Assembly (NCBI RefSeq): GCF_051535215.1 | Contig: NZ_JBPPLY010000008.1 | Location: 74,242-138,241 of the forward strand | Length of the DNA: 64,000 nucleotides | Reading direction: 5' to 3' | DNA from: Nitrobacter sp051535215 | GTDB lineage: Bacteria; Pseudomonadota; Alphaproteobacteria; Rhizobiales; Xanthobacteraceae | Part shown: piece by piece, positions 34,441 to 43,405 of the stretch | How positions within the stretch are numbered: position 1 is the first letter of the stretch | How the letters are laid out: each line of letters opens with the position of its first letter | Notes under the pieces: generated by a model | The model's input: the letters and a program-made list of their open reading frames with translations, nothing else | Told to the model about the DNA's origin: nothing | Databases searched by the model: none | Position numbers and translations under genes: made by a program

Positions 34441-35417
34441 GCGGGCTCCATGGAGTTCGAAGTGGCAGGGGTGATGTGGTAGTCGCCGTCAGGACCGAGC
34501 CCTTCGACGCGGGCGAGTTCGGCCAGCCGGCGCGCGGACCCGCGGCCGGAGAGGACGGCAACGAGGTCGATGGTCTCGGCAATCAGCGCGCGGGGGACCG
34601 TGACGACGGCTTCCTGGATGAGCTGTTCGAGCCGGCGCAGCGCACCGATGCCGGTTCCGGCATGGATCGTGCCGATGCCGCCGGGATGGCCGGTGCCCCA
34701 GGCTTTGAGGAGATCGAGCGCTTCGGCGCCGCGCACCTCGCCGATGGGAATGCGATCGGGCCGCAGGCGCAGCGATGAGCGCACGAGGTCGGAGAGCGTC
34801 GCCACGCCGTCTTTCGTTCGCAGCGAGACAAGGTTTTCCGCGCGGCATTGCAGCTCGCGCGTATCCTCAATGATGACGACGCGATCCGCGGTCTTCGCCA
34901 CTTCGGCGAGCAGCGCGTTGGTCAGCGTGGTCTTGCCGGTCGATGTGCCGCCTGCGACAAGAATATTGGCGCGGGAGACGACCGCGATACGTAGCGACGC
35001 GGCTTGATCAGCGGACATGATGCCGGCGGCGACATAGTCGTCGAGCGTGAACACAGCGACAGCGGGCTTGCGGATGGCAAAGGCCGGCGCCGCGACGACC
35101 GGCGGCAATAACCCTTCGAAGCGCTCACCAGTTTCGGGAAGCTCGGCGGAGACACGCGGGCTCCGCGCGTGAACCTCCGCGCCAACGTGATGCGCGACCA
35201 GACGCACGATGCGTTCGCCATCGGTCGCCGACAGTCGCTCGCCCGTATCAGCCAGCCCTTCCGAGAGACGATCAATCCAGATGCGCCCGTCCGGGTTCAG
35301 CATTACCTCGACGACGGCAGCATCTTCCAGAAACCGCGCGATGGCTGGACCGAGCGCCGTGCGCAGCATGCGCGCGCCGCGCGCGTGACGTTCCGAATAT
35401 TGATGCATAGCCGCCAT
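34437..35417 (-). CDS. trbB: TrbB, VirB11-like conjugation ATPase
   Basis: About 326 aa from the ATG at 35417 (MAAMHQYSERHARGARML). A more upstream Met at 35459 is also in frame and the Met at 35408 is possible. The hexameric secretion ATPase fold is clear: LEDAAVVEVMLNPDGRIWID, Walker A LVAGGTSTGKTTLTNALL, the Asp/Glu box VVIIEDTRELQC and His box GTGHPGGIGTIHAG. It powers the switch between pilus assembly and DNA transfer. It is the first gene of the trb operon, about 300 bp from copG. Confidence 0.95.
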   Translation of the reverse strand: MAAMHQYSERHARGARMLRTALGPAIARFLEDAAVVEVMLNPDGRIWIDRLSEGLADTGERLSATDGERIVRLVAHHVGAEVHARSPRVSAELPETGERFEGLLPPVVAAPAFAIRKPAVAVFTLDDYVAAGIMSADQAASLRIAVVSRANILVAGGTSTGKTTLTNALLAEVAKTADRVVIIEDTRELQCRAENLVSLRTKDGVATLSDLVRSSLRLRPDRIPIGEVRGAEALDLLKAWGTGHPGGIGTIHAGTGIGALRRLEQLIQEAVVTVPRALIAETIDLVAVLSGRGSARRLAELARVEGLGPDGDYHITPATSNSMEPA

Positions 35418-35724
35418 ATCGCCCCGATTTCCAGCCGGGACTGACAGACGCACCCCCATGCGGGGCTGATTAAAAGAGCCAGATCTGAGGCCACTTCAAC
35501 AAGAAAACAGAGGCGTAGTAGTGTAGCGCGCAAATACAGGAGATCGGCGGAATCACAGATCCGAGGTGAGCGACAAGAAGGTCGTCGGAAGGAAGGTTCG
35601 ATGATCGATAGACAGATTCGGCATTGGTGCTGCGCCATTTGTTTTTGCCGACTGCGTCCGTTCGTCGGGCAATGATCGAGATTTTCAACGCGGCACTATG
35701 GTCGACGGGCGCAAGGGCAGCAGG
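35418..35724. other. No gene: gap between copG-like gene and trbB, likely trb promoter
   Basis: These 307 bp break the otherwise tight minus-strand operon. A 72-codon frame on the minus strand has poor codon use and no family match, so it is not called. AT content is higher around 35470-35680 than in the flanking genes, which fits a promoter region for trbB onwards. Confidence 0.4.
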
Positions 35725-36153
35725 CTATTCCGACACTTCGCTCGGCGCGGCGCCCGGCACATCGTCCGGGATTTCGCGCAGGAAGCTCTGGCCCTTCTGC
35801 AATCGCTTGCCGAGCGTCTCCACGAAGCCGTCAAACCGCTCGCGGCCTTTGGCCTGCGCGGCAGCGTGGGCGTCCGGCGGCACGGGCGGGGTGATCGACA
35901 GCCAGAAGCGCACATAGAGCGCCAGTGTTTCGGCGGTGACGCCGAGATCGCGCTCCATCCGCTGGACCTGTCTGGACAGCCGGTCGAGCCTGCGGGCGAA
36001 GGCTGCTTCGCGCGCGTCCGCGTGGTCGGGCGACAGGAACGAACTGACGGCCGCCTCGACGATCGCGGACCGAGGCAATTTCTTGCGATCGGCAAGCTCA
36101 TTGATGCGACCGATGAGTTCGGCGGGCAAAGTGAGATTGAGACGGTCGCGCAT
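35725..36153 (-). CDS. CopG/ribbon-helix-helix protein of the transfer region
   Basis: 142 aa. The N-terminus MRDRLNLTLPAELIGRINEL...LPRSAIVEAAVSSFL is a ribbon-helix-helix DNA-binding fold. A helical C-terminus (~50-142) with RRLDRLSRQVQRMERDLGV probably mediates oligomerisation. It lies 4 bp after traG. In related ICEs a CopG-type gene sits between traG and trbB and may regulate transfer or help the relaxosome. Confidence 0.88.
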   Translation of the reverse strand: MRDRLNLTLPAELIGRINELADRKKLPRSAIVEAAVSSFLSPDHADAREAAFARRLDRLSRQVQRMERDLGVTAETLALYVRFWLSITPPVPPDAHAAAQAKGRERFDGFVETLGKRLQKGQSFLREIPDDVPGAAPSEVSE

Positions 36154-36157
36154 GGTG

Positions 36158-38140
36158 TCACAGCTCCATGTTGTCGCCGGGATCGAGTGCGACCTGGCGG
36201 GCGATGCCGGTCATTTGGCGACGCAGCGCCTGGCGCTGGCGCGCGACGTCTTCCGGCTCGTCGTCGAGGATGCGCGTGAACTCCTCGGCGGGACGCATCT
36301 CGGTCGTCTCCTTGACGATCGCAACATGGTCGGGAAGCTCGGGTTCGCGGCGCAGGCCCGCATTGGCCTTGTCGGGCTTGTGGGCGGCTACCAGCGCGGG
36401 ATCGGGCTTTTGCGGCTGGAGAGTCGACCAGCCATCCTTATGACGGGTGCGCCCCGATTTTTGCGAATCTGGCGGCGGCAGCACGCGCTCGCGGAACCGT
36501 GCATCTTCGTAATAGCGCGCCTTCTTCGCCCGCACCGGCGGCGTGCCGGCGACCATGACGATTTCGTCGGTCGGCGGGAGCTGCATGATCTCGCCTAGGG
36601 TGAGCAGCGGCCGGGCGGTTTCCGAACGCGACACCATCAAATGGCCGAGCCAGGGCGAGAGCCTGTGCCCGGCATAGTTCTTCATCGCCTTCATCTCGGT
36701 CGCGGTCCCCAGCGCATCCGAGACGCGCTTGGCGGTCCGCTCGTCATTGGTCGCGAAGCTGACGCGGACATGGCAATTGTCGAGGATCGAATTGTTGGCC
36801 CCGTAAGCTTTCTCGATCTGGTTGAGCGACTGGGCGATGAGGAAGCTCTTGATGCCGTAGCCGGCCATGAAGGCGAGTGCCGACTCGAAGAAGTCGAGGC
36901 GGCCGAGCGCCGGGAATTCGTCGAGCATCATCAGGATGCGGTGCTTGCGCTCCTTGGCGTGCAGATCCTCGGTGAGACGGCGGCCGATCTGGTTGAGGAC
37001 CAGGCGGATCAGCGGCTTGGTGCGCGAGATGTCGGACGGCGGCACGACCATATAAAGCGTGGCGGGCTTTTCCTCGGTCGTGAGATCGGCGATGCGCCAG
37101 TCGCACCGGCTGGTGACTTCCGCCACGACCGGATCGCGATAGAGGCCGAGGAACGACATGGCGGTCGAGAGCACGCCGGAGCGCTCGTTGTCGGATTTGT
37201 TGAAGAGTTCGCGCGCCGTCGAGGCGACGACCGGATGCGGACCGGCTTCACCGAGATGCTTCGTCGCCATCATCGCGGAGAGCGTCGCCTCGATCGACCG
37301 TTTCGGATCGGAGAGAAAAGCTGCGACGCCCGCGAGCGTCTTGTTCTCCTCGGCATAGAGGACGTGCAGGATCGCGCCGACGAGAAGGGAGTGGCTGGTC
37401 TTTTCCCAATGATTGCGCTTGTCGAGCGAGCCCTCGGGATCGACCAGGACATCGGCGACGTTCTGCACGTCGCGGACTTCCCACTCGCCGCGCCGGACCT
37501 CGAGCAAAGGATTATAGGCAGACGATTTCGGATTGGTCGGATCGAACAGCAGCACGCGGCCATGCCGGGCGCGAAAGCCGGCGGTGAGCTGCCAGTTCTC
37601 GCCCTTGATGTCATGGACGATGGCCGAGCCCGGCCAGGTCAGAAGCGAGGGCACGACCAGGCCGACGCCTTTGCCGGAGCGCGTTGGCGCGAAACACAGG
37701 ACATGCTCCGGTCCGTCATGGCGCAGATAATCCTGCTCCAGCCGCCCCAGCACCACGCCGTCGGCGCCGAGCAGCCCCGCCGCGACCACCTCCTTCTTCT
37801 CGGCCCATCGCGCCGAACCGTAGGTCTGGATATTCTTGGCCTCGCGGGCGCGCCAGACCGACATGCCGATGGCGACGGCGATCGCGATGAAACCGCCGGA
37901 CGCGGCGATGAAGGCGCCTTCCGTGAAGATGCCCGGCGCATAAGCGTCGTAGAAATACCACCACCAGAAAAAGGCTGGCGGATAGTAGACGGATATGCCG
38001 CCGAGCTTGAACCAGGGTGTTCCGAGCTGCGCCTGAAACCCAAGCTGCCAGGCGACATATTGCGTGGCGCCCCAGGTGGTGGCGAGCACGATGAGGGTGA
38101 CGACGAGAATCTGCCCCCAGAGGATTTTGGTCGCGGACAT
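36158..38140 (-). CDS. traG: TraG/VirD4 coupling protein
   Basis: 660 aa from the ATG at 38140 (MSATKILWGQILVVTLIVLA). A longer in-frame extension would overlap the relaxase gene and was rejected. Two N-terminal TM segments (~8-28 and ~60-95) anchor the cytoplasmic ATPase, with Walker A CFAPTRSGKGVGLVVPSLLT and Walker B HRILMMLDEFPALGRL. The type IV coupling protein docks the relaxase-DNA complex to the mating pore. It begins 22 bp after the relaxase stop. Confidence 0.95.
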   Translation of the reverse strand: MSATKILWGQILVVTLIVLATTWGATQYVAWQLGFQAQLGTPWFKLGGISVYYPPAFFWWWYFYDAYAPGIFTEGAFIAASGGFIAIAVAIGMSVWRAREAKNIQTYGSARWAEKKEVVAAGLLGADGVVLGRLEQDYLRHDGPEHVLCFAPTRSGKGVGLVVPSLLTWPGSAIVHDIKGENWQLTAGFRARHGRVLLFDPTNPKSSAYNPLLEVRRGEWEVRDVQNVADVLVDPEGSLDKRNHWEKTSHSLLVGAILHVLYAEENKTLAGVAAFLSDPKRSIEATLSAMMATKHLGEAGPHPVVASTARELFNKSDNERSGVLSTAMSFLGLYRDPVVAEVTSRCDWRIADLTTEEKPATLYMVVPPSDISRTKPLIRLVLNQIGRRLTEDLHAKERKHRILMMLDEFPALGRLDFFESALAFMAGYGIKSFLIAQSLNQIEKAYGANNSILDNCHVRVSFATNDERTAKRVSDALGTATEMKAMKNYAGHRLSPWLGHLMVSRSETARPLLTLGEIMQLPPTDEIVMVAGTPPVRAKKARYYEDARFRERVLPPPDSQKSGRTRHKDGWSTLQPQKPDPALVAAHKPDKANAGLRREPELPDHVAIVKETTEMRPAEEFTRILDDEPEDVARQRQALRRQMTGIARQVALDPGDNMEL

Positions 38141-38162
38141 GGCGAGATCCTTTCTGCTGATG

Positions 38163-39926
38163 TCAGATGCCGAGATCGCGCTTGCGGCCGATCCCCCATT
38201 CGATGCCGCCGCCCTCCTTGGCGACGCCGGCGACGTGCTGACCGAGCTTGCGTTCAAGGTCGCGGGACCAGGGGACGAGCTGGAAGCCGAGCCCGTCATC
38301 GATCATCGCGAATCGACCAGAGGAGAGCATGAGGCGTTGGCGCACGGTGCCGGCGACGTACTCGCCGGTCTGCGCCTTCACATGCGACAGGCCGGTTTCG
38401 GCCGCGAGTTTGTCGCCGACGGCATCGAGTTCGCGCCGACGCAGGGTGTTAAGAAGATCGCGCTGCATGACGATGCGCTGGCCGTCCCGGCGCGCCAGTC
38501 CCTGATCGGCGAGATGATCGGCTCGTGCATGGATGGCGTCGCGCACCTCCTGCCCGAAGCCTGATTGTGCGAGCGGCATCGCCTCGCGCTCGACAAGGCG
38601 ATGGTCGAGCCATGTCGCGCCGGGCGCCGTGACCTGCGCCTGAAGATCGAGATCGGAGCGCATCGCGAGCACGAGGGTCGGACGTTCGTCCGCGGGGCCA
38701 CCGAAGCGGCGAACCTCGACGATGCCGCCATTGGCTGGAGCGCGTTCAAGGGCGTCGATGTCGCGAAAGCGGACATGATGCGCACGCCCATCGACGCCAT
38801 CGATGACGGCATAGGCCTCACCGCTCAGCTCGTCGTGCAGGCCGCGATCGACGAGCCGGCCGATGATCGGCGCCTCGGACGCGCCGCCGTCGATCACGAA
38901 ATCGGAAAAGCCGCGATCCTGGTCGCGCCCGGCGAAGGCGCGGTGCATGGTCGTGATGATGTCGCCGCGGATGGCGAGATCGCGCAGCGTGCGCTCTGCC
39001 CCGAGTCCGACCGTCCACTGGCCGGGCTCACCCTCGAACGCGAGATCCATCTTCTCGAGATGCTGGAGGCGGCCGACCATGAGGCGGCGCAGTTCGGGAT
39101 CGGAGGGACCGCGCTGATCGGGGCGCAGATCGATGAAGCCGGTCTCATTGGCGGCGCGTTGAATCTCGCCATCGATGCGGGTCCAGCGTTCAGTGGTGAT
39201 TTCCTTTTCCAGCGCGTTGCGGATTTCGTGTTCGGGCTTCGGGCCGAGTTCGATGTCGACCAGGTCCATGGCGCGGGAGCGCAGGCCCCGGCTGATATAG
39301 TCGCGCGAGATGACGAGATCGGCGCCGGTCTCGTCGACGCCACGCACCAGGAGATGGACATGGGGATTGTCGGTGTTCCAGTGATCGACGGCGATCCAGT
39401 CGAGGCGCGTGCCGAGATCGACTTCCATCTGCCGAGCAAGGTCGCGGGTGAACGCCTTGAGGTCGGTCATCTCGGTCGCGTCCTCGGGCGAGACGATGAA
39501 CCGGAAATGATGCCGGTCGTCCTTGCACCTCTCGGCGAAGGCGAGATCATCGGCGCGATCAGTTCCGGCGTCGAACATGACGCCTTTCTCTCCGTCGCGG
39601 CTCACACCCTCGCGCTTGAGGTAGTTGACATGGCTGGTCAGGGGCGCCGAGCGATACGCCTTGCCCTGATGGCGGGCGATGCGCGCCTTGATGACGACGC
39701 GACGCTGCGGGGAGAAGATCCGCGAGCGGCCGAAGACGTTGCGGCCACGCCCGAAGGTTGAGTGGCCAAGGCGCCGGCCAGCCTTGCCTGCCGGCGCTCC
39801 GCCAGACGTATGGCCGGCACGCTGCGCAGCGGCGAGCACCTGATTGACGAAGCTCTTTGTCCTCGGCGCGCGCGTCGAACGGACGCGGCCCGGCTTGATG
39901 CGGAAGTCGCTGTCGCGCTCGCTCAT
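38163..39926 (-). CDS. VirD2-like relaxase (DUF3363, RlxS type)
   Basis: 587 aa from the ATG at 39926 (MSERDSDFRIKPGRVRSTRA), the conserved family start. Residues upstream in the same frame lie in a region packed with inverted repeats and are not part of the gene. The relaxase domain includes a candidate catalytic Tyr102 (SHVNYLKREGV), RHHFRFIVSPEDA, and the metal-binding HxH His189/His191 in DNPHVHLLVRG. The C-terminal DUF3363 region follows. It should nick and pilot the element DNA during conjugation. TraG follows in the operon. Confidence 0.92.
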   Translation of the reverse strand: MSERDSDFRIKPGRVRSTRAPRTKSFVNQVLAAAQRAGHTSGGAPAGKAGRRLGHSTFGRGRNVFGRSRIFSPQRRVVIKARIARHQGKAYRSAPLTSHVNYLKREGVSRDGEKGVMFDAGTDRADDLAFAERCKDDRHHFRFIVSPEDATEMTDLKAFTRDLARQMEVDLGTRLDWIAVDHWNTDNPHVHLLVRGVDETGADLVISRDYISRGLRSRAMDLVDIELGPKPEHEIRNALEKEITTERWTRIDGEIQRAANETGFIDLRPDQRGPSDPELRRLMVGRLQHLEKMDLAFEGEPGQWTVGLGAERTLRDLAIRGDIITTMHRAFAGRDQDRGFSDFVIDGGASEAPIIGRLVDRGLHDELSGEAYAVIDGVDGRAHHVRFRDIDALERAPANGGIVEVRRFGGPADERPTLVLAMRSDLDLQAQVTAPGATWLDHRLVEREAMPLAQSGFGQEVRDAIHARADHLADQGLARRDGQRIVMQRDLLNTLRRRELDAVGDKLAAETGLSHVKAQTGEYVAGTVRQRLMLSSGRFAMIDDGLGFQLVPWSRDLERKLGQHVAGVAKEGGGIEWGIGRKRDLGI

Positions 39927-39960
39927 GCCGGCGCTCCGATCGGCGCGCAAATCGCGCCGT

Positions 39961-40080
39961 GCATACGGAAGCGTTGAAAACGCTTGTAAAATCCGGGCAG
40001 CATGCCCGCGACCGACCGCCATGCCCGTGAAAACACAAGCCATGCCAATGGCTTGCGTTGATCCGGGCATGGGCTTTTAC
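39961..40080. other. Candidate origin of transfer (oriT) with nested inverted repeats
   Basis: Immediately upstream of the relaxase gene, 120 bp contain four inverted repeats: AAGCGTT-gaa-AACGCTT at 39969-39985; CGGGCA/TGCCCG at 39994-40008; and an outer CATGCCCG/CGGGCATG pair (40020-40027, 40064-40071) that encloses CAAGCCA-N6-TGGCTTG (40036-40055). All arms are perfect. oriT is often next to the relaxase gene and built of such repeats. No nick site can be assigned by eye. Confidence 0.55.
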
Positions 40081-40173
40081 CTTGCCCTCTTCCGGTCGTT
40101 TTGCCTGCCTTCCCCCTCCCTGCACGCCATGACACGCGGGAGCCCGAGATCATGCGACAGATGCCGAGCAGGC

Positions 40174-40935
40174 TCATGGCGTGGTCCTGTCGCCCGAACG
40201 CGTGACGAACAGGCCATCGGAACGCGGAGCGACAGCGGATAGAGCGCTCGCAAAGGCTGCATTCGGCGCGGCGGCCGATGAACGCCCGGCCGGCACAGGA
40301 TCGACGGCTGATCTGCGATCCGGCTGCGCGATGAACAGCGGTGCGCGGGTCCAGGCGAGCGGATCGACAGCCGCCATCACTGTCCCGCCGGAGCCGATGG
40401 CCGACGCGACAGCAGCGACATAAGCGCGGGTCTCAGTGGGCAGAGGGCGGCCGTTCAACGCCTCGTTGTAGCGGCCGGGACCCGCGTTATAGGCCGCGAT
40501 CCAGCCCGGCGATCCATAGCGGTCGAGCAGTTCGCGGACATAGCCGCTACCCGCGATGATATTGTCACGCACGTTATAGGGATCGGCGCCGAGACGATGG
40601 CGAGCGCGCAGCTCCGCCCATGTTGCCGGCATGATCTGCATCAGCCCCATCGCGCCCTTCGGGGAGATGGCGCTCGGATCGCCGGCGCTTTCCGTGCGCA
40701 TGACGGCGCGAATCCAAATGGCCGGCAAGCGGAAGCGCGTCGCGGCCTCAGTGATATGGGCGGCATAGGGATCGCTGGCCGAGGTCGATGCGACGGCTAA
40801 GCTCTGCGCCGTCGTGACCGCCGGCATGACGTTCGCGATGGCAAGGCCGGAAAGGTGAAGAAGAGCCATGCGCCGGGCCGCACGATGCAGCCCGGACACA
40901 TTCAGATGGCGTCTCAGTGAACGGCGAGCGGGCAT
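40174..40935 (-). CDS. Lytic transglycosylase of the conjugation system
   Basis: 253 aa. An N-terminal hydrophobic export segment (MALLHLSGLAIANVMPAVTT) precedes an SLT/goose-lysozyme fold (~55-175) with the catalytic Glu in VMRTESAGDPSAISPKGAMG, then GLMQIMPATWAEL and IAAYNAGPGRYNEA. The C-terminus is low-complexity. This VirB1-type enzyme opens peptidoglycan to let the secretion channel through. It starts 3 bp after the DUF736 stop. Confidence 0.93.
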   Translation of the reverse strand: MPARRSLRRHLNVSGLHRAARRMALLHLSGLAIANVMPAVTTAQSLAVASTSASDPYAAHITEAATRFRLPAIWIRAVMRTESAGDPSAISPKGAMGLMQIMPATWAELRARHRLGADPYNVRDNIIAGSGYVRELLDRYGSPGWIAAYNAGPGRYNEALNGRPLPTETRAYVAAVASAIGSGGTVMAAVDPLAWTRAPLFIAQPDRRSAVDPVPAGRSSAAAPNAAFASALSAVAPRSDGLFVTRSGDRTTP

Positions 40936-40938
40936 CGC

Positions 40939-41286
40939 TCAATCCTTCTCGCCGCGATCGCGCTGACGCGACCAGTGCAACGACCAGGTGTTTCCGGCAT
41001 CGTCGTCACGGAACAGGTTGGCGCGGATTGGCCGCGCCAAACCCGGATCGTCGATCACCAACGCGATGTATTCACCGGCTTTCTCGCCGGTGCGCTTCCA
41101 GCCCGCGCCGATCTCCGGGCCGATGTCCCGGACACCGGGGTCGTGGTCATGAACGCGGTAGTCCGGCGCATTCTCCGCATCCGAGGGATCGGCCGGAACG
41201 ATGACGATGTCGTGGAAAAGCGTGAATGTCTCGATGCGCCCGACAATGCGGGATTCCTCGCGCGTGAACTGTCCGATTTGCGGCAT
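40939..41286 (-). CDS. DUF736 protein (ICE copy 1)
   Basis: 115 aa from MPQIGQFTREES; an extra MET-I start lies 4 codons upstream. It matches DUF736: GRIETFTLFHDIVIVPAD near the start, DIGPEIGAGWKRTGEKAGEY in the middle, and the diagnostic ARPIRANLFRDDDAGNTWSL end. DUF736 genes are typical of alphaproteobacterial plasmids and ICEs and are sometimes described as plasmid-encoded conserved proteins. A second, divergent copy is at 50607. Confidence 0.9.
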   Translation of the reverse strand: MPQIGQFTREESRIVGRIETFTLFHDIVIVPADPSDAENAPDYRVHDHDPGVRDIGPEIGAGWKRTGEKAGEYIALVIDDPGLARPIRANLFRDDDAGNTWSLHWSRQRDRGEKD

Positions 41287-41353
41287 GATGGTCTCCATGC
41301 GGTGGTGTTGGGAAAGCCATCGGCGAGCACCGCTCCCGCCGAAGCAAAGGCGG

Positions 41354-41899
41354 TCAGCGCGTCGGTGCGCGCCATTGAAAGCGGCCCTCGCCGTCCTCGT
41401 CGGTCCACAGCGGGACCGCGCGGCCGATGATCTGGTCGGTGGAGGTCAGGCCGAAATAGCGGCCGTCAAGACTGTCGTTGACCTGCCAGTTCATGAGAAA
41501 GACTTCGCCGGTCGCGATGCGGCGGCAGCCCTGCCAGACCGGAAGATCGCGGCCGGCGCGATCGCGGTCGAGCGCCACGCCGACATTGACGCCATCGACG
41601 GTGATGGCGAGGTTCGAGCGGCAAACCGTCTGCCCGGACACGGCGAGGATACGCTTCAGCAGCGGCACGCCCTTCGGCAGATAGCCGCGCTCGGCGAGGA
41701 AGGTCGCGAGCGGTTCGGGCGCGTCGACCGCGACGAGATCGGTGACCTCGAACGGTCCGTCGAAGTCGATCGCGTAGAAGCCGATCGGCGCGCTGGCCGA
41801 TGCGTTCCAGATCAGCTTGATCGGCATCGGCGTGAGGCCGGGATAGCCGACGCCCATGGCCGCGAGCGCCGTCGTGAATATCAGGCCAAAGCGGGTCAT
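41354..41899 (-). CDS. traF: TraF, S26-family conjugal transfer peptidase
   Basis: 181 aa. The N-terminal TM (LIFTTALAAMGVGY) and the S26 motifs, nucleophile Ser in IWNASASAPIGFYAI and general-base Lys in GVPLLKRILAVSGQ, define a TraF-type signal peptidase. The motif YFGLTSTDQIIGRAVPLW closes the fold. TraF matures the TrbC pilin. Its start overlaps the DUF2840 stop (ATGA). Confidence 0.93.
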   Translation of the reverse strand: MTRFGLIFTTALAAMGVGYPGLTPMPIKLIWNASASAPIGFYAIDFDGPFEVTDLVAVDAPEPLATFLAERGYLPKGVPLLKRILAVSGQTVCRSNLAITVDGVNVGVALDRDRAGRDLPVWQGCRRIATGEVFLMNWQVNDSLDGRYFGLTSTDQIIGRAVPLWTDEDGEGRFQWRAPTR

Positions 41900-42414
41900 G
41901 GCTCGACCCTTCGGCGCAGCAGAAAGGCGTGATGCTGGTCTGGCGTGTAGGCGTGGGGTTCCTGGCCGGCGGTCATTCGGTTGTGAACATGCCGCCAGTG
42001 GTCGGGCGAGACCGCTGCGGGATCGATGCCGAGTCGCTCGATCGCGTCGATCGCCTGCAGCACGCGCTCGACTTGTCGCCAGCTCTCTATCTTGAGCAGG
42101 ATGTCACCGCCAGGACGAACGAAAGGCAGCGTCTGGAACGGCTCGCCGCGGCGCACCGCGCGCACGATGTCGATGCGCGAGATGATCGTGCCGTACTCGC
42201 CCGCCGCCCAGCGGACGAAGGCGAAGATGCTGTTCGGCGCGAACCCGACGATGCTGCGGCGACGATCGAGGATCTGCTCGTAATTCTTGCGGCCGAACCT
42301 GATCCAGTGCTCGACCTTCTGTTTCTGGAAGGTCAGTTCGACCAATGTCGTGAACGGCGCAGGCCCGTCCGGCTGCGGACGGCTGTGCGCGCGATGGACC
42401 GCTCTGCCGGTCAT
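41896..42414 (-). CDS. DUF2840 protein
   Basis: 172 aa, cytoplasmic. The signature is TTLVELTFQKQKVEHWIRFG, RRRSIVGFAPNSIFAFVRWA and GEPFQTLPFVRPGGDILL. DUF2840 genes occur between parA and traF in this ICE family; the function is unknown. Both ends overlap their neighbours by 4 bp. Confidence 0.88.
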   Translation of the reverse strand: MTGRAVHRAHSRPQPDGPAPFTTLVELTFQKQKVEHWIRFGRKNYEQILDRRRSIVGFAPNSIFAFVRWAAGEYGTIISRIDIVRAVRRGEPFQTLPFVRPGGDILLKIESWRQVERVLQAIDAIERLGIDPAAVSPDHWRHVHNRMTAGQEPHAYTPDQHHAFLLRRRVEP

Positions 42415-42665
42415 GGCTGATCTCCCGCGGTGGGTGGAAATTCGCGCGCGAGCAACTCGCGCAGCGCCTCAGTGACGGTGATGCCGCGCCGAAAGGCCGC
42501 GACCTTGATGCGACCGCGCAACTCAGGCGTGACGTCGATCGTCAGGCGGGCGGTGAACGCATCGCCGGCGGCGATGCCGTTCGGCTTCGTTTCGGCGGCC
42601 CTGATCCAGCTTTCGGGATTGCCCGGCCGGGACGCAAACCGGCGTTTGTCGGTGCGCTCCGTCAT
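42411..42665 (-). CDS. Ribbon-helix-helix-like small protein
   Basis: 84 aa. The N-terminal half is basic and flexible. The C-terminal half reads AFTARLTIDVTPELRGRIKV, AAFRRGITVTEALRELLARE, a ribbon-helix-helix pattern like CopG/ParG-type DNA-binding proteins. Its place in the parA operon fits a partition or autoregulatory partner of ParA, which is inference. The ATGA overlap with the methyltransferase stop indicates coupled translation. Confidence 0.8.
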   Translation of the reverse strand: MTERTDKRRFASRPGNPESWIRAAETKPNGIAAGDAFTARLTIDVTPELRGRIKVAAFRRGITVTEALRELLAREFPPTAGDQP

Positions 42666-43405
42666 GCCGCGCCTCCACCGTGGAACGGCAGCAGGGCGGC
42701 GATGCGCGTGCGGGCGCGCTCAGCCATGACGGCGTCGATCTCGCAGCCGAGATAACGACGGCCGCTGAGCCGGCAGGCTTCACCGACCGCGCCGGAACCG
42801 GTGAACCAATCGCCGACCAGACCGCCTTGCGGACAACTGGTGCGGATCAGGATTTCGAGCAGCGCTGACGGCTTCTCGGTCGGATGGATCGCACGGCCAT
42901 GACAATTGCGCACGTAGATGACGGAGCGCATGAGCCTTGGCCCGCCGTCATGGCTGACATAGTGGCCGGCATCGATCCGGCCGGTATGCGGCGGACGTTG
43001 CTTGCGCCGCGCGATGCGTGCCGTTGCATCGGGCGTCGTCTGCACATCATTGTAGATGTCGCGCCACGGCGTCCCGGTTGGATAGAACTGGACGGCCAGT
43101 TCATGTACGCGCTTGAAGCGATCGGCGTGGAAGCCTGAGCCGTTCTGTTTCTCCCAGGCGATTTCCTGCGCGATGCGCAAACCAGCGTCGGCGAAGCCGT
43201 CGGCCGTCGCCATGAAGCATCGCAGCGAGCCGAACACCCACAACGAGCCGGCCGGGCTGAGCGCATCGCGAGCGCGCGCGATCCAGCCGTCGACCCGACG
43301 GTCCCAGGCGAGCGACGTGTCGCCATAGGGCGGATCGGCGAGGATCAGATCAAACGGGCCGTGCGCTGGCATGAGATGGCGGCAATCGCCGGTGAGGATC
43401 GTCAT
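42662..43405 (-). CDS. Adenine/N4-cytosine DNA methyltransferase
   Basis: 247 aa. Motif IV DPPY at residues 24-27 (DLILADPPYGDTSL) comes before the SAM-binding motif GDWFTGSGAVGEA near the C-terminus, so the order is that of beta-class amino-methyltransferases. HPTEKPSALLEILIR is typical of the family. No restriction endonuclease gene is next to it, so it is an orphan methylase, perhaps protecting the element or regulating it. It interrupts the parA-RHH pair of related ICEs with 4-bp overlaps on both sides. Confidence 0.88.
   Translation of the reverse strand: MTILTGDCRHLMPAHGPFDLILADPPYGDTSLAWDRRVDGWIARARDALSPAGSLWVFGSLRCFMATADGFADAGLRIAQEIAWEKQNGSGFHADRFKRVHELAVQFYPTGTPWRDIYNDVQTTPDATARIARRKQRPPHTGRIDAGHYVSHDGGPRLMRSVIYVRNCHGRAIHPTEKPSALLEILIRTSCPQGGLVGDWFTGSGAVGEACRLSGRRYLGCEIDAVMAERARTRIAALLPFHGGGAA

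Noticed and set aside
36641..38332. Plus-strand frame of 563 codons
   Set aside because: Antisense shadow of traG.
39927..40070. N-terminal extension of the relaxase frame
   Set aside because: It runs through the inverted-repeat-rich oriT candidate; homologous relaxases start at MSERD-like sequences, and codon use in the extension is poor.
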